Part shown: positions 1 through 10,027 of the stretch, one piece after another
Layout: every line of letters begins with the position of its first letter
Position numbering within the stretch: the first letter of the stretch is position 1
DNA from: Rhizobium oryzicola
Lineage (GTDB): Bacteria; Pseudomonadota; Alphaproteobacteria; Rhizobiales; Rhizobiaceae
Assembly: GCF_030504645.1 (NCBI RefSeq)
Contig: NZ_JAUKWQ010000001.1
Location: forward strand, 992,001 to 1,056,000
DNA length: 64,000 bases
Direction of reading: 5' to 3'
Notes under the pieces: model-generated
What the model was told of the DNA's origin: nothing
The model's input: the letters and a program-made list of their open reading frames with translations, nothing else
Databases searched by the model: none
Translations under genes and position numbers: made by a program

Positions 1-38
1 CAACGGGTGCTGAAATAATATCGGGAACGAGAACCGGA

Positions 39-992
39 ATGACGGACATGCAGACGAAGATGACACAGAGGATGTTGACTGACACTGTTTTGACCCGGCG
101 CACCGTGCTGGGAGGCGCTGCCGGAATTGCGGCCACCACGTTGATGCCGCTTGCCGCTCGAGCGGAATTTCCCATTCCGGATGTCCTGCCGCTGGAAAAG
201 ACGGACTATGCGGTGGCGCGCCGCAGCTTCCGCACCAAACTGATCCAGAAGGGACCGGCCCCTGACGATTACAAGCCGCTGGGCGATGCGCCCGGCGCGC
301 GCAAGGTTCTCTATCCGGGCGGACCGAACGGGTCGATCGGCCTGATTGCATGGATCTCCGATAATCAGGTCCCGACCGAAAAGAAGCCGGCGGTGCTCTT
401 CCTGCATGGGGGTAACTCCACCGGCGAGGGCCATTGGCTGCTGATGAAATCCTATGTGGATGCCGGCTATGTGGCCATGCTGCCTTCCATGCGCGGCGAA
501 AACGGCCAGCCTGGCAATTTCTCCGGCTTCTACGACGAAGTGGATGATGTGCTATCCGCCGCGCACTACCTGTCTGAACAGCCGGGCGTCGACAAGTCCC
601 GCGTCTTCCTGGCAGGCCACAGCGTCGGCGGCACCTTGGCACTGCTATCGGCCATGGCGCATCCCTTCCGGGCGGCGGTGGCCATGGCGGGCAATCCGGA
701 TGCCTGGCGCTTCTTCAGCCGCTTCTCGCAGGATATTCGCTTCGATGTCAGCGATCCGCAGGAATTCGTCATGCGCTCGGCCGGCTGCTTCGCGCCCAGC
801 CTCAAATGCCCCATGCTGATGACGCGCGGCACCGAGGAAGGACAGTTCACCGAACGCCACCAGTTGTTCATGTCGCGCGTCAAGGATGCCGGACAGTATA
901 TCGACGCGATGTCTGTGCCCGGCAACCACAATGGCGCCGTGCCCGGTGAGATTCTGGAAAGCATCCGCTTCTTCAAGGAAAGAAGTGTGTAA
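39..992 (+). CDS. Tat-exported alpha/beta hydrolase (dienelactone hydrolase / prolyl oligopeptidase-like)
   Basis: A 317-residue protein with a twin-arginine signal (TRRTVLGG, Arg20-Arg21, then a hydrophobic stretch ending PLAARA), so it is probably folded in the cytoplasm and exported to the periplasm. The mature part carries the nucleophile elbow GHSVGG (Ser near residue 195) and a late His in GNHNG (about 297), as expected for a serine alpha/beta hydrolase. Internal ATGs at 48 and 72 are possible alternative starts. The substrate cannot be told from the sequence. It is monocistronic and converges on the PIN gene, 11 bp away. Confidence 0.8.
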   Translation: MTDMQTKMTQRMLTDTVLTRRTVLGGAAGIAATTLMPLAARAEFPIPDVLPLEKTDYAVARRSFRTKLIQKGPAPDDYKPLGDAPGARKVLYPGGPNGSIGLIAWISDNQVPTEKKPAVLFLHGGNSTGEGHWLLMKSYVDAGYVAMLPSMRGENGQPGNFSGFYDEVDDVLSAAHYLSEQPGVDKSRVFLAGHSVGGTLALLSAMAHPFRAAVAMAGNPDAWRFFSRFSQDIRFDVSDPQEFVMRSAGCFAPSLKCPMLMTRGTEEGQFTERHQLFMSRVKDAGQYIDAMSVPGNHNGAVPGEILESIRFFKERSV

Positions 993-1003
993 TGTGAGGG
1001 GGA

Positions 1004-1606
1004 TTATTCCCCCTTGCAAATCGTCGTCCAAAGGGCAGCAGGCGTAAAATCATAACCCGAGCGCATCCATTGCAAAACATCGAAGGGATGCGCGATGATC
1101 ATATCAATGTCCGCGATGGCATACCTTATGGCCTGGAGCGTTCTTTGGCCTGATGCCCTGGTCTGCACAATCTGCGTGTCGATGACCTCGGCATCCTTGC
1201 TGATGAAATCCCTGAGGTTATCGGTGACGAGGATATCGACCTTTGCTCCGAACGCCACAGCCAGCACACCGGCATCCTCGACATCTGAAATTGCCAAGCG
1301 TTCCTCTCCGCCGAGGATCAGGTAAGGATCGAGCGCATCTGGCCCGTAGCGCATGACGTCGATGATCGAGCTGCAATACGCGCTGATCTTGGGCTGAGGG
1401 AGGCTCAGTCGGCGCAGCACAGTTTCGAGAGTCTCGATCATCTCGAAAGAGATGATGAGTTGCGACTTGTCGCTGAGTCCCCATGTTTGGTTGCTGACCA
1501 TGGATACCAACGTCTGGCTTGCCGTATCCTGATGGCCCTTGGCATAGGCCATCAGATTGCTGACGAGAACGTTGACGTCCAACATCACCCGGACCGGACG
1601 ATTCAT
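1004..1606 (-). CDS. PIN-domain protein, probable toxin of a type II TA pair
   Basis: A 200-residue protein starting with the PIN hallmark DVNVLVSNL (first acidic residue of the metal site). Later acidic positions sit in the LVTDNLRDF segment typical of PIN nucleases. PIN proteins of this type are usually Mg-dependent RNases. It starts 3 bp after the stop of the upstream ribbon-helix-helix-like gene, so the two form one transcript. It is longer than a classic VapC (about 130 residues), which suggests a PIN subfamily with a C-terminal extension. Toxin activity is inferred from family and gene order. Confidence 0.7.
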   Translation of the reverse strand: MNRPVRVMLDVNVLVSNLMAYAKGHQDTASQTLVSMVSNQTWGLSDKSQLIISFEMIETLETVLRRLSLPQPKISAYCSSIIDVMRYGPDALDPYLILGGEERLAISDVEDAGVLAVAFGAKVDILVTDNLRDFISKDAEVIDTQIVQTRASGQRTLQAIRYAIADIDMIIAHPFDVLQWMRSGYDFTPAALWTTICKGE

Positions 1607-1609
1607 TGA

Positions 1610-1966
1610 CTACTTTCGCCCTGCCGCAGCGCGGGAGAGTGCTGTCGCTTCTTCCAGTAGATCGATCTCGCTTGCGCCTTGATCGGCCTTGCCCAACACA
1701 TGTTCTGAAGCGAGATCCCTGGTTGCCTTTTCCAGGCGAACCCGAGCCGCCGCCGCCATCATTTCCCGACCCAGCTTGTTGATCGATTCCTGGTCATCCT
1801 CGGCATTCAACTCCAGAAGAAAATCTCGGACGCCCTTCGGCAAGCCGATGAACACCGTGATCGCGCTGGAGACGGCGTTGGAGACAGACCTGTTTTCCAG
1901 CGAGGCGACGCGCTTTAGCTTCGACGCCGTGTCGCCATCGACATTGGCGGAGATCGTGGAGGCCAT
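1610..1966 (-). CDS. Ribbon-helix-helix-like antitoxin partner of the PIN protein
   Basis: A 118-residue protein whose N-terminus (ISANVDGDTASKLKRVA, then ENRSVSNAVSSAI) fits a short beta strand and two helices of an RHH/CopG DNA-binding domain. The Ala/Glu/Arg-rich C-terminal half probably wraps the toxin. A TAGGAG ribosome-binding site lies 6 bases before the ATG. The promoter region contains an inverted repeat (1977-1999), consistent with autorepression by an antitoxin or toxin-antitoxin complex. The function is inferred from domain shape and coupling to the PIN gene. Confidence 0.65.
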   Translation of the reverse strand: MASTISANVDGDTASKLKRVASLENRSVSNAVSSAITVFIGLPKGVRDFLLELNAEDDQESINKLGREMMAAAARVRLEKATRDLASEHVLGKADQGASEIDLLEEATALSRAAAGRK

Positions 1967-1976
1967 CGAACACTCC

Positions 1977-1999
1977 TATAGAAACACCTCATTTCTATA
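1977..1999. promoter_or_regulatory. Inverted-repeat operator of the PIN TA operon
   Basis: TATAGAAA-N7-TTTCTATA is a perfect 8-bp dyad lying just upstream of the antitoxin ATG and overlapping its ribosome-binding region. The position and symmetry fit an RHH-type autoregulatory operator. Confidence 0.55.
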
Positions 2000-2044
2000 T
2001 AGTCTTGTATAACCCAAACGGCAATGTCTATCCTTCAGCCGTCA

Positions 2045-2746
2045 TCACACCGCGCGCGTAATCCCGCCGTCGATCCGAATATTCTGGCCGGTAATGTAGC
2101 CGCCGCGATCCGATGCCAGAAGCGCGATCAGTTCCGCCACCTCATCCACCTGGCCGTAACGCCCCATCGGGATGCGGCTGACAATCTCTTCCTTTTCCGG
2201 AAAGCTGTCGATGAAGCCGGGCAGCACATTGTTCATGCGGATGTTTTCCGCCGCGTAGCGGTCCGCGAAAAGCTTGGTGAAGGCGGCAAGGCCGGAGCGG
2301 AAGACGCCGGATGTCGGGAAGGCCGGATCGGGCTCGAAGGCCGCGAAGGTGGAGATGTTGACGATCGCGCCGGATTTTTGCGCCTGCATGATCGGTGTCA
2401 CCAGCCGCGTCGGGCGCACCACATTGAGGAAATAGACCTCCATGCCGCGATGCCAGTCATCGTCGGACAAGTCCAGTAGCGGCGCGCGCGGGCCGTGGCC
2501 AGCGCTGTTGACGAGGGCATCGATCCGCCCGAAGCGCTCCATGGTAAGATCGACCAGCCGCTTCAGGTCGTCATTCGACTGGTTGGAGCCGGTCACGCCA
2601 ACGCCGCCGAGTTCCGCCGCCAGCGCCTCGCCTTTGCCGGAAGAGGAGAGGATCGCCACCTTGAAGCCATCGGCTGCCAGTTTGCGTGCCGCCGCCGCCC
2701 CCATGCCGCTGCCGCCTGCCGTGATGATTGCTACCTTGTCCGTCAT
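2045..2746 (-). CDS. SDR-family protein lacking the usual YxxxK catalytic pair
   Basis: A 233-residue Rossmann protein with the cofactor loop TAGGSGMG near the N-terminus and the SDR landmark NSAGHG. The start at 2746 is chosen because GGAGGCAG precedes this ATG. The upstream in-frame ATG (2758) would place that Shine-Dalgarno inside the gene. Where classical SDRs have YxxxK, aligned through the conserved downstream AAFTK, this protein has SGVFR, so both catalytic residues appear substituted. The C-terminal GYITGQNIRIDGG is normal. It may be a non-canonical reductase or a binding protein; the substrate is unknown. Confidence 0.8.
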   Translation of the reverse strand: MTDKVAIITAGGSGMGAAAARKLAADGFKVAILSSSGKGEALAAELGGVGVTGSNQSNDDLKRLVDLTMERFGRIDALVNSAGHGPRAPLLDLSDDDWHRGMEVYFLNVVRPTRLVTPIMQAQKSGAIVNISTFAAFEPDPAFPTSGVFRSGLAAFTKLFADRYAAENIRMNNVLPGFIDSFPEKEEIVSRIPMGRYGQVDEVAELIALLASDRGGYITGQNIRIDGGITRAV

Positions 2747-2856
2747 CTCTGCCTCCATGCCCTATGACTGATGCATGAGGTAGCCGTTTCACCAGCTTCG
2801 CGCCAGCCGCCGCTGGCAGAATGGTAGAAGAGATCATCCGCCGGAAGCTTCGCCTC

Positions 2857-3681
2857 ATGCCGTTCACGACACGTCACCTTCGCCGCGCCGCCAGCCTGCT
2901 GTCCGTTCTGGTGGCCTTTTCCAGCCTCTCGGGCTGTATTCTGGTGCAGGATACGAGCTTGATGAACCCTGACGTTTTCGTGCAGCAGACGGCGCCGGTC
3001 TTCAACAATCCGGCCTATGCATCGCAGCCGGAACCACAGCCACAGCCGGTCACGAAAACCCAGCCGATCCCCCAGAAGCGCAATCTCTACCAGACCCAGT
3101 TCCACCAGACCTATGGTCTGCCGGTTTCCAATCCGGTGCACCGCGTCTACTACGCCAGCATTAACGATGACGGCCACACGCTGCCGGCCATTCCCTACGC
3201 CCGTGTGGATCAGCAATATCTGCGTCAGGAAGTGAACTACCAGACCACGGAAGCGCCCGGCACGATCGTGGTCGATACCAAGGCGCGCTTCCTCTATTTC
3301 ATCGAAGGCAATGGCAAGGCGATCCGTTACGGCGTCGGCATCGGCCGCGATGGTTATGCCTGGTCCGGCCGCGGCGTCATCCAGTGGAAGACGAAGTGGC
3401 CGCGCTGGACGCCACCGCAAGACATGGTGCAGCGCCAGCCGGAGCTTCGCCAGTTTGCCGCCGCACAGGGCGGCGCCGAACCCGGTCTCAACAATCCGCT
3501 CGGGGCCCGTGCGCTCTACATCTTCAAGGATGGCAAAGACACGCTCTACCGCGTGCACGGAACGCCAGACTGGCAGTCCGTCGGGCGGTCCACCTCGTCG
3601 GGTTGCGTGCGCATGTTCAATCAGGACGTGATCGATCTCTATGAGCGCGTGCCGGCCCAGACGCCGATTGTGGTTCTCTGA
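2857..3681 (+). CDS. L,D-transpeptidase lipoprotein (YkuD domain), copy 1
   Basis: The predicted protein starts with a lipoprotein signal (basic n-region, hydrophobic core, lipobox LSGC), so it is probably anchored in the envelope. A Pro/Gln-rich linker follows, then a YkuD domain containing HGTPDW and the catalytic SSGCVRM. It probably forms 3-3 peptidoglycan cross-links or attaches proteins to peptidoglycan. The start at 2857 gives a signal peptide of normal length; an in-frame ATG at 2821 would add 12 residues. The next gene encodes a close paralogue. Confidence 0.88.
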   Translation: MPFTTRHLRRAASLLSVLVAFSSLSGCILVQDTSLMNPDVFVQQTAPVFNNPAYASQPEPQPQPVTKTQPIPQKRNLYQTQFHQTYGLPVSNPVHRVYYASINDDGHTLPAIPYARVDQQYLRQEVNYQTTEAPGTIVVDTKARFLYFIEGNGKAIRYGVGIGRDGYAWSGRGVIQWKTKWPRWTPPQDMVQRQPELRQFAAAQGGAEPGLNNPLGARALYIFKDGKDTLYRVHGTPDWQSVGRSTSSGCVRMFNQDVIDLYERVPAQTPIVVL

Positions 3682-3838
3682 TCACACTTCTCTGAAGAAG
3701 AGGTGTTGCGGCACCTCTGGTCGTCAGATTAAGGCGACCTATACTTCTTCTCGCCACAATGATGGAACCATTTGGGCCTCGGACCGTTGGTTCGCGTTCT
3801 TTTCCCCGCCATTCTCGTGAAGAAGTAATCCCGGCCAC

Positions 3839-4540
3839 ATGACAACCGATTTTCTCAGCCGCCGCCGACTGTTGAGCCTTATGGCTCTCGGCTCCGCCTC
3901 GACGCTGGCCAGCTGTGCCTCGTCCGGCCCTCGTTTTCCCTCTTTCTCCGCCGGGCCTGTCGTGCCACCCGCACCGCGTGGACGCTCGCCGGAGCTCGAT
4001 GCCATGTATGGCCAGATTGCCGATGGCGGCTTCGTCATCCCGGCCATCCCCTATTGGCGCATCGATCCGCGCTACTATCGCCAGCAGGTGGTGGACCCCA
4101 CCGGCCAGCCGCCGGGCACGATCGTGGTCGATACGCCGAACCGCTTCCTCTATCTGGTGGAGCGGGGCGGCACGGCGATGCGTTACGGCGTTGGCATTGG
4201 CCGCGAAGGCTTTGCCTGGTCAGGCGACGGCGTGATCCAGTGGCGCCAGAAGTGGCCCAAGTGGACGCCGCCGGATGAAATGGTCGCGCGTCAGCCGGAG
4301 CTGGTGAAGTATTCGTCGAAGAACGGCGGCATGCCGCCGGGCCTGATGAACCCGCTCGGTGCGCGCGCGCTCTACATCTTCCACAACGGCCAGGACACGC
4401 TCTACCGCCTACACGGAAATCCGGAATGGAATTCCATCGGCAAGGCCGTGTCTTCGGGCTGCGTGCGCCTGATGAACCAGGACATCATCGATCTCTATGA
4501 TCGCGTGCCGGAAAAGGCGCGGATCGTGGTGATGCAGTAA
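3839..4540 (+). CDS. L,D-transpeptidase (YkuD domain), copy 2
   Basis: A 233-residue paralogue of the preceding gene. It has an SRRRLLSLM-type basic/twin-arginine start and a lipobox-like LASC (Cys26), a short linker, and then the YkuD domain with HGNPEW and catalytic SSGCVRL. The two domains share long identical stretches, for example the TIVVDT and RYGVGIGR segments, which points to tandem duplication. The 157-bp gap makes separate promoters possible. Peptidoglycan cross-linking is assigned from the family. Confidence 0.88.
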   Translation: MTTDFLSRRRLLSLMALGSASTLASCASSGPRFPSFSAGPVVPPAPRGRSPELDAMYGQIADGGFVIPAIPYWRIDPRYYRQQVVDPTGQPPGTIVVDTPNRFLYLVERGGTAMRYGVGIGREGFAWSGDGVIQWRQKWPKWTPPDEMVARQPELVKYSSKNGGMPPGLMNPLGARALYIFHNGQDTLYRLHGNPEWNSIGKAVSSGCVRLMNQDIIDLYDRVPEKARIVVMQ

Positions 4541-4612
4541 GGTATCCGTTGTCTCGCCGCCCGGCTGAAGTCGGGGCGGCTGGCTGTAGGTCCTGAACGA
4601 TAGGAAATGCCT

Positions 4613-4649
4613 GGAGCACGTGCCGACATTTATCGTCTGCACGTGCTCC
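4613..4649. terminator. Perfect 11-bp hairpin between convergent genes
   Basis: GGAGCACGTGC and GCACGTGCTCC flank a 15-base loop between the convergent ends of the L,D-transpeptidase and chemoreceptor genes. There is no strong T-run on either side, so it may be a bidirectional terminator or a transcript-stabilising hairpin. Confidence 0.45.
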
Positions 4650-4682
4650 TGAATTTTATCGCCCGCACATTGGGCGACTGTT

Positions 4683-6509
4683 TCAGGCGGCCCGTGTCCA
4701 GCTGCCGGATGCGCCGCGGTCCGAAGCATTCCGTTCAATGCGGAATTGTGACAGCAACCCTCGAAGCCGCACGGCTTCCTGCGCAAGGGTGTTTGCAGTC
4801 GCGTTGCACTCTTCGACCATGGCCGCGTTCTTTTGCGTCATCTGGTCCATCGAATTGACCGACTGATTGACTTCCGAAAGTCCGACCGATTGTTCCTTGG
4901 CCGATTGGGTAATCGACTCCATATGCTGGTTGATGTCGGCAATGAAGTCACCAATCGTCTTCAAGGCGTTGCCGGCGCCCCGCACAAGCGTCACGCCGCT
5001 ATCCACTTCAGATGAGGAGTTCTGGATGAGTTCCTTGATTTCCTTGGCAGCCTTGGCGGATCGCTGCGCCAGTTCGCGCACCTCCTGGGCCACGACGGCA
5101 AAACCCTTGCCTGCTTCGCCGGCACGGGCTGCTTCAACCCCGGCATTCAGTGCAAGCAGGTTGGTCTGGAAGGCGATTTCATCGATCACGCTGATGATGT
5201 TGGAAATCTGTTGTGAGGCCCCCTCGATCCGCTGCATTGCGTCCTCGGCTTGAGAAACCACGTTGGCTGACTCGCCTGCGGATACATTGGCCTGCGTGGT
5301 GACCTGTTTGGCCTCGTTCGTGCGTTTTGTGGAATTCTGAACGTTTGCGGTTATTTCCTCAACCGCGGCAGCGGTTTCCTCCAGCGATGCTGCTTGTTGC
5401 TCCGTGCGCCTGGAGAGATCATCAACGCTTGCAGCGATTTCCTGCGCTCCGCTCTCCATCGTTGCCACGCTCCGCATAATGGCGGACATCGCTGAGGAAA
5501 GCTGCTGTACGGACTGGTTGAAATCGTGGCGCAGAGGCTCGAATTCGCTGGAAAAGGCTTGCGTCAGCTGGATTGAAAGGTCTCCGGACGCAAGCTTCTT
5601 CAGCCCCTCGGCCAGTCCGGACGTCGCGGCGCGCAGGCGCTCCGCTGCTTCCGCTTCCGCAGTCTGCTGTGCCGCAAGGCGGCTGGCCTCAGCCTGCTTG
5701 CGGTTTTCCAGCGCTTCGTCTTCCAACTGCTTGTTGGAGATCGCGGCGCGCTTGAAGATTTCGAGCGCATCCGCCATGTCCCCGATTTCGTCTTTTCGAG
5801 CCGCTCCCGGAATACCCACATTGAGATCGCCCTCGGTCAGCTTGCGCATGGCGTGGATAATTCGGGTCAAAGGGCGGGAAATGTGGAAGACGCTGAGCGC
5901 CATGCATCCCAGTGCGACGACCAAACTTGCCCCGAGCGCAACGTAGGCCGAAAATTTTCCAAATTCGGTAGCTTCGAGCGCTTCAGCCGACTCCTTTTTG
6001 GTGTCGCCAGCCATGTCATCCACAGCAGCTTGAATGTTATCTCCCGTCTTATTGTAAACCTCAAGCGCCTTGCCAAAGAACAAGGCGTTTGCGTCCTGCT
6101 GCTTGCTCTGACCCAACAGAGTTACGATTTGACGCCACTCCGACTGCATCTCTTTCCAGTTGGTGGCAACCTTTTCGAACAGCTCCTTGTCCGCTGCGTC
6201 GACAAGCAGGCTCTGATAGGTTGAAATTCCTGTTTCAACCTTGGTCATGGCCTTTTCCATGTCTTGCTTGAACGCGGATTGCATATCTGCCGGAGCGCCG
6301 ATGTAACCGCTCTGCGCGATGCGAACATCGCCAAGATCAGCATTCAACTGGCCAAGACGGATGAACGCAGGAACTCTTTTATCGGCGACGAGGTCAAGAC
6401 TGTTTCCGACATTGCCAAAAGAGGAGGCTGCGAACAAGCCTTGGCCGGTGGCCATTATCAACATCAGGCCAGCCATTCCAGTAATGAGATTTGAGATAGA
6501 TATCCGCAC
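4683..6509 (-). CDS. Methyl-accepting chemotaxis protein
   Basis: A 608-residue chemoreceptor. It has a TM helix at residues about 7-28, a helical periplasmic four-helix-bundle-like sensor (about 30-185), and a second TM (about 188-210). A HAMP domain (SRPLTRI onward) and a second HAMP-like helical segment follow. The long coiled-coil signalling domain has the hairpin tip [20 protein letters not shown], which binds CheA/CheW. The C-terminus (GSWTRAA) lacks an obvious CheR-tethering pentapeptide. No chemotaxis genes are adjacent, so it is an orphan receptor. The ligand is unknown. Confidence 0.92.
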   Translation of the reverse strand: MRISISNLITGMAGLMLIMATGQGLFAASSFGNVGNSLDLVADKRVPAFIRLGQLNADLGDVRIAQSGYIGAPADMQSAFKQDMEKAMTKVETGISTYQSLLVDAADKELFEKVATNWKEMQSEWRQIVTLLGQSKQQDANALFFGKALEVYNKTGDNIQAAVDDMAGDTKKESAEALEATEFGKFSAYVALGASLVVALGCMALSVFHISRPLTRIIHAMRKLTEGDLNVGIPGAARKDEIGDMADALEIFKRAAISNKQLEDEALENRKQAEASRLAAQQTAEAEAAERLRAATSGLAEGLKKLASGDLSIQLTQAFSSEFEPLRHDFNQSVQQLSSAMSAIMRSVATMESGAQEIAASVDDLSRRTEQQAASLEETAAAVEEITANVQNSTKRTNEAKQVTTQANVSAGESANVVSQAEDAMQRIEGASQQISNIISVIDEIAFQTNLLALNAGVEAARAGEAGKGFAVVAQEVRELAQRSAKAAKEIKELIQNSSSEVDSGVTLVRGAGNALKTIGDFIADINQHMESITQSAKEQSVGLSEVNQSVNSMDQMTQKNAAMVEECNATANTLAQEAVRLRGLLSQFRIERNASDRGASGSWTRAA

Positions 6510-6733
6510 GCTGACAACCCTTATTCATTAATATCAAAGGTTGCATTATTTTTTCAAATGTTAACCAAAATAGAAATGATAAGGTGCGAATTAAAGTCTA
6601 TAATTTATTGCATATCTTTCGTTGCGGATTGTTCGAAACAGAAAATTTACTCGGAATTTTGAGGGGAAATTCAAGTTATCGAAAATGGCGCCATCTTATC
6701 GCACGGCGCCATCAATGCTTGAACGATGCTGAG

Positions 6734-7120
6734 TCACACAAACTGGCTGAGGCCCGGCACCGAGCCGACCACCTGGTCCACAGTTTCAGAACCGGCATGC
6801 TCGCGGGCAACGGCAATTGTTTCGCGCGCAAGACCGGTGATCTCGCCCATGCCGAGACCGAGACCCATCAGCTGCTGGCCGAGGCCCATGATGCCACCGC
6901 CGAGGCTGGACATGAGGCCGCTCAGGAAGCCGCCGCCGCTGCCTTCACCGTTGTGGGCCGCGACCAATTCCGGGGCGCCCGGAATGGCAGTGATCATCCG
7001 GGCCACTGCTCCGTCATCGCCTTCCCGCTGCAAAAAGCCCAGCATCATGCCGATGGCCTTTTCGGCCACATCGGGAGCAATGCCGACATTATCGGCCACG
7101 CGGGTCACTAGTTCGTTCAT
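6734..7120 (-). CDS. DUF2267/DUF2780-like small protein
   Basis: A 128-residue protein with a helical N-terminal part (residues 1-55) and a Gly/Met-rich central stretch (GGGFLSGLMSSLGGGIMGLG). GAGGAG lies 6 bases before the ATG at 7120, so this start is preferred to the TTG one codon upstream. The arrangement of helices around IPGAPELV resembles small DUF2780/DUF2267 proteins of unknown function. It is monocistronic. Confidence 0.65.
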   Translation of the reverse strand: MNELVTRVADNVGIAPDVAEKAIGMMLGFLQREGDDGAVARMITAIPGAPELVAAHNGEGSGGGFLSGLMSSLGGGIMGLGQQLMGLGLGMGEITGLARETIAVAREHAGSETVDQVVGSVPGLSQFV

Positions 7121-7249
7121 CAAACTCTCCTCAGTATTTTGACGTGAACGTCAAAGTAAATAAGTTGCCGCTGTCTTGCAAGCGACTCGAGGTGAGTTTT
7201 ACCACGCAATTTGCCAAAGATCCGCGACGCGAAACTTCCTCGCTATTCG

Positions 7250-8227
7250 CTATTCTGCAATCTCCCCCAGCGTATCGGCCATGTAGGCGCCGCGCTGCCC
7301 CATCGGCTTTGGCGGGCCCGTCGTAGTATCCTTCGCCGTCTGGTGTTCCAGTTCAGCATTTAGCTCTGCGCCGAGGATCACCACGATGGTCGAAATCCAG
7401 GTCCAGAACAAAAAGCCGATCAGCGCTCCCAGCGTGCCATAGGTGGCGTTGAAGTTCGCCACATGCAACAGATAGAAGGAAACGCCGAGCGAGCCCAAGA
7501 GCCAGAGCAGGGAGGCAACGCCGGCACCCCAGGTGATCCAGCGCAGTTTAGCGGGCTCGCGGCTCGGGCCGAAGCGATAGAGCAGCGAGATACCGCCCGC
7601 CACCAGCACCAGCAACACCGGCCAGCGCAGCAGGCCAATGAGTTTTGCGCCATTATCGGTCGGGCTCAGAAGCGCGATCATGGCCGGAATGACGCCGAGC
7701 CCGACGAGAAGCAGGATCGCGGCCAGAAGGGCGGCAAAGGTGAAGATCAGCGATATGAAATTGAGCCACAGAAAGCTGCGCTTCTCATCCTCGCCATAGG
7801 CGATGTTCATTGCTTCGAACAGCGCCTTGATGCCGGCATTCGCGCTCCACAGGGCCAGTGCCAGACCGGTCATGAGGCCGACGCTCAGCGTGCCACGCTC
7901 TTCCGTCGCGAGTGCCATCAGCTGTTTGACGAAGATTTCCAGCCCATCCGCCGGCATCACCTCCCGCAGAAAGCCGATGCGGTCTGCAATCGCCACCGGA
8001 TCGGCCACGAAACCATAGAGAGATACCAGCGCCGTCATGGCGGGAAAGAGCGCCAGCAGCAGGTAGAAGGTCACGCCGCCTGCCACCAGCATCACCCGGT
8101 CTTCCGTGAAGGAAACATAGACGCGCCACAGCACATCCTTCAGCCCCGGCATCGGTATATCATGCGGCGCCTCCGCGTGGCGACCGTGGCTGATGTCCTG
8201 ATGTGGCGCAGTCTCGACTTGGCTCAT
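7250..8227 (-). CDS. YihY/BrkB-family inner-membrane protein
   Basis: About 325 residues with at least six hydrophobic segments. The family signatures are the VTFYLLLALFPAM and LWSANAGIKALFEAMNIAYGE segments and the C-terminal LIGFLFWTWISTIVVILGAELNAELE region (split here for length). These proteins were once called RNase BN, but that activity belongs to another gene; the membrane function is unclear. The start at 8227 is chosen because GGAG lies 9 bases upstream. The longer reading frame would run through the divergent gene at 8333. Confidence 0.85.
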   Translation of the reverse strand: MSQVETAPHQDISHGRHAEAPHDIPMPGLKDVLWRVYVSFTEDRVMLVAGGVTFYLLLALFPAMTALVSLYGFVADPVAIADRIGFLREVMPADGLEIFVKQLMALATEERGTLSVGLMTGLALALWSANAGIKALFEAMNIAYGEDEKRSFLWLNFISLIFTFAALLAAILLLVGLGVIPAMIALLSPTDNGAKLIGLLRWPVLLVLVAGGISLLYRFGPSREPAKLRWITWGAGVASLLWLLGSLGVSFYLLHVANFNATYGTLGALIGFLFWTWISTIVVILGAELNAELEHQTAKDTTTGPPKPMGQRGAYMADTLGEIAE

Positions 8228-8332
8228 GGGTTCCATCTCCATCCCCGTTGTTGAGCGCCAAGCGTTGCCCCCGGCCAAGGGGCGCCCTATACATGCGCAT
8301 GCATGGTAACGCGAAAGGGAGAGGGCGGTTGC

Positions 8333-10015
8333 ATGAGTGAGCCTGGAAAGCTGTTGATCGGCGGCAGCCGCAATCCGGATGACACGCTCAAGAAGTCTGA
8401 ATATCTGGAGCTGAAATTCGGCAACCGCCACGGGCTGATCACCGGCGCCACCGGCACCGGCAAGACGGTAACGCTGCAGGTGCTGGCGGAAGGCTTTTCC
8501 TCAGCTGGCGTTCCGGTCTTCTGCTCGGATATCAAGGGCGACCTTTCCGGCATCGCGGCCATCGGTGAGCCCAAGGATTTCCTGCTGAAGCGGGCTGAGG
8601 AAATCGAATTTGCCGATTATGACAACACCGTCTTTCCGACGATCTTCTGGGATCTCTACGGCGAGAAGGGCCACCGCGTCCGCAGCACCGTTGCCGAAAT
8701 GGGGCCGCTGCTTCTGGCGCGGCTGATGGATGCCAGCGACGCGCAGGAAGGTGTCTTGAACATCGCCTTCAAGATTGCCGATGAAGGCGGTCTGCCACTG
8801 CTGGATCTCAAGGATCTGCAGGCGCTCTTGAACTATATGGGCGAGCATGCTGCGGAAATCTCCAAGCGCTATGGTTTTGTCTCCAAAGCCTCTGTCGGCT
8901 CGCTCCAGCGCGGGCTGCTGGTGCTGGAGAGCCAAGGTGCGGAACATTTCTTCGGCGAACCGGCGCTGGAGATCGGCGACATCATGCGGGTGGCACCCGA
9001 TGGCCGCGGCGTCATCTCCGTTTTGGCAGCGGACCGTCTGATGATGAACCCGCGTCTTTACGCCACCTTCCTGCTGTGGCTGCTGTCCGAACTGTTCGAG
9101 GAGCTGCCGGAAGTCGGCGACCCCGAAAAACCGAAACTCGTCTTTTTCTTCGACGAGGCGCATCTTCTGTTTTCCGAAGCGCCGAAAGTGCTTTTGGAGC
9201 GCGTGGAGCAGGTGGTGCGTCTGATCCGTTCCAAGGGCGTCGGCGTCTATTTCATCACGCAGAATCCGCTGGATGTGCCGGAAACCGTGCTGGCGCAGCT
9301 CGGCAACCGCGTGCAGCATGCGCTGCGTGCCTATACCCCGCGCGAGCAGAAGGCGGTGAAGACCGCTGCCGAAACGTTTCGCGCCAATCCGGCTTTTTCG
9401 ACCGAGGAGGCGATCACCACGCTTGGCACCGGCGAGGCGCTGGTCTCGACGCTGGAAGGCAAGGGCGCGCCGTCGGTGGTGGAGCGTACGCTGATCCGCC
9501 CGCCATCGGCCCGCATCGGGCCGCTCTCGGATGAGGAGCGCCGCCAGGTGATGGCCGAGAGCCCGGTCGCTGGCGTCTATGACGAGGATGTCGACCGAGA
9601 ATCCGCCTTCGAGATTTTGGAGGCGCGGGCGGGCCGGGCGGCGAGGGGGCCGGTGGTGCAGCGCCCAACCGCTCCGCAAGGCACCGCTTCCCAGCAGGCG
9701 CCGACCGAACGTCCATCCCCCTGGGGCAGTGCGCGGCGTGCGGAACCGGTGCAGCAGCAGGAACCGGCACCGTCGCAGGACAGCGCCTCCGGCCGCTGGA
9801 AACTGCCGGGCTTTGACGAGGTGAACGACATCCTGAACGGCGAAGAGTCCACCGGTTCACGCTCCGGCCGCGCACCTGCAGGCCGCGGGGGCTACCAGCG
9901 CGAAACGGTGATCGAGGCGGCCATGAAAAGCGCCGCCCGTTCCGTTGCCAGCTCCGTCGCCAACCAGCTGGGCCGGGCCCTGGTGCGCGGGATTCTGGGG
10001 AGCTTGAAGCGGTAA
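8333..10015 (+). CDS. HerA-like/DUF853 helicase-type ATPase
   Basis: About 560 residues. A Walker A motif GATGTGKT lies about 45 residues in, and a Walker B-like [10 protein letters not shown] lies near the middle. Further motifs typical of DUF853 HerA-like proteins follow ([31 protein letters not shown]). A low-complexity Pro/Gln/Ala-rich C-terminal region leads to a short basic amphipathic tail. The start at 8333 is preferred because GGGAGAGGG precedes it at the right distance. HerA relatives are hexameric DNA pumps in DNA repair; the specific role of this stand-alone version is not established. Confidence 0.87.
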   Translation: MSEPGKLLIGGSRNPDDTLKKSEYLELKFGNRHGLITGATGTGKTVTLQVLAEGFSSAGVPVFCSDIKGDLSGIAAIGEPKDFLLKRAEEIEFADYDNTVFPTIFWDLYGEKGHRVRSTVAEMGPLLLARLMDASDAQEGVLNIAFKIADEGGLPLLDLKDLQALLNYMGEHAAEISKRYGFVSKASVGSLQRGLLVLESQGAEHFFGEPALEIGDIMRVAPDGRGVISVLAADRLMMNPRLYATFLLWLLSELFEELPEVGDPEKPKLVFFFDEAHLLFSEAPKVLLERVEQVVRLIRSKGVGVYFITQNPLDVPETVLAQLGNRVQHALRAYTPREQKAVKTAAETFRANPAFSTEEAITTLGTGEALVSTLEGKGAPSVVERTLIRPPSARIGPLSDEERRQVMAESPVAGVYDEDVDRESAFEILEARAGRAARGPVVQRPTAPQGTASQQAPTERPSPWGSARRAEPVQQQEPAPSQDSASGRWKLPGFDEVNDILNGEESTGSRSGRAPAGRGGYQRETVIEAAMKSAARSVASSVANQLGRALVRGILGSLKR

Positions 10016-10027
10016 AGTTCGATTGGT

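Noticed and set aside
8501..9679. 392-codon frame antisense to the HerA-like ATPase
   Set aside because: Shadow frame with no recognisable features.
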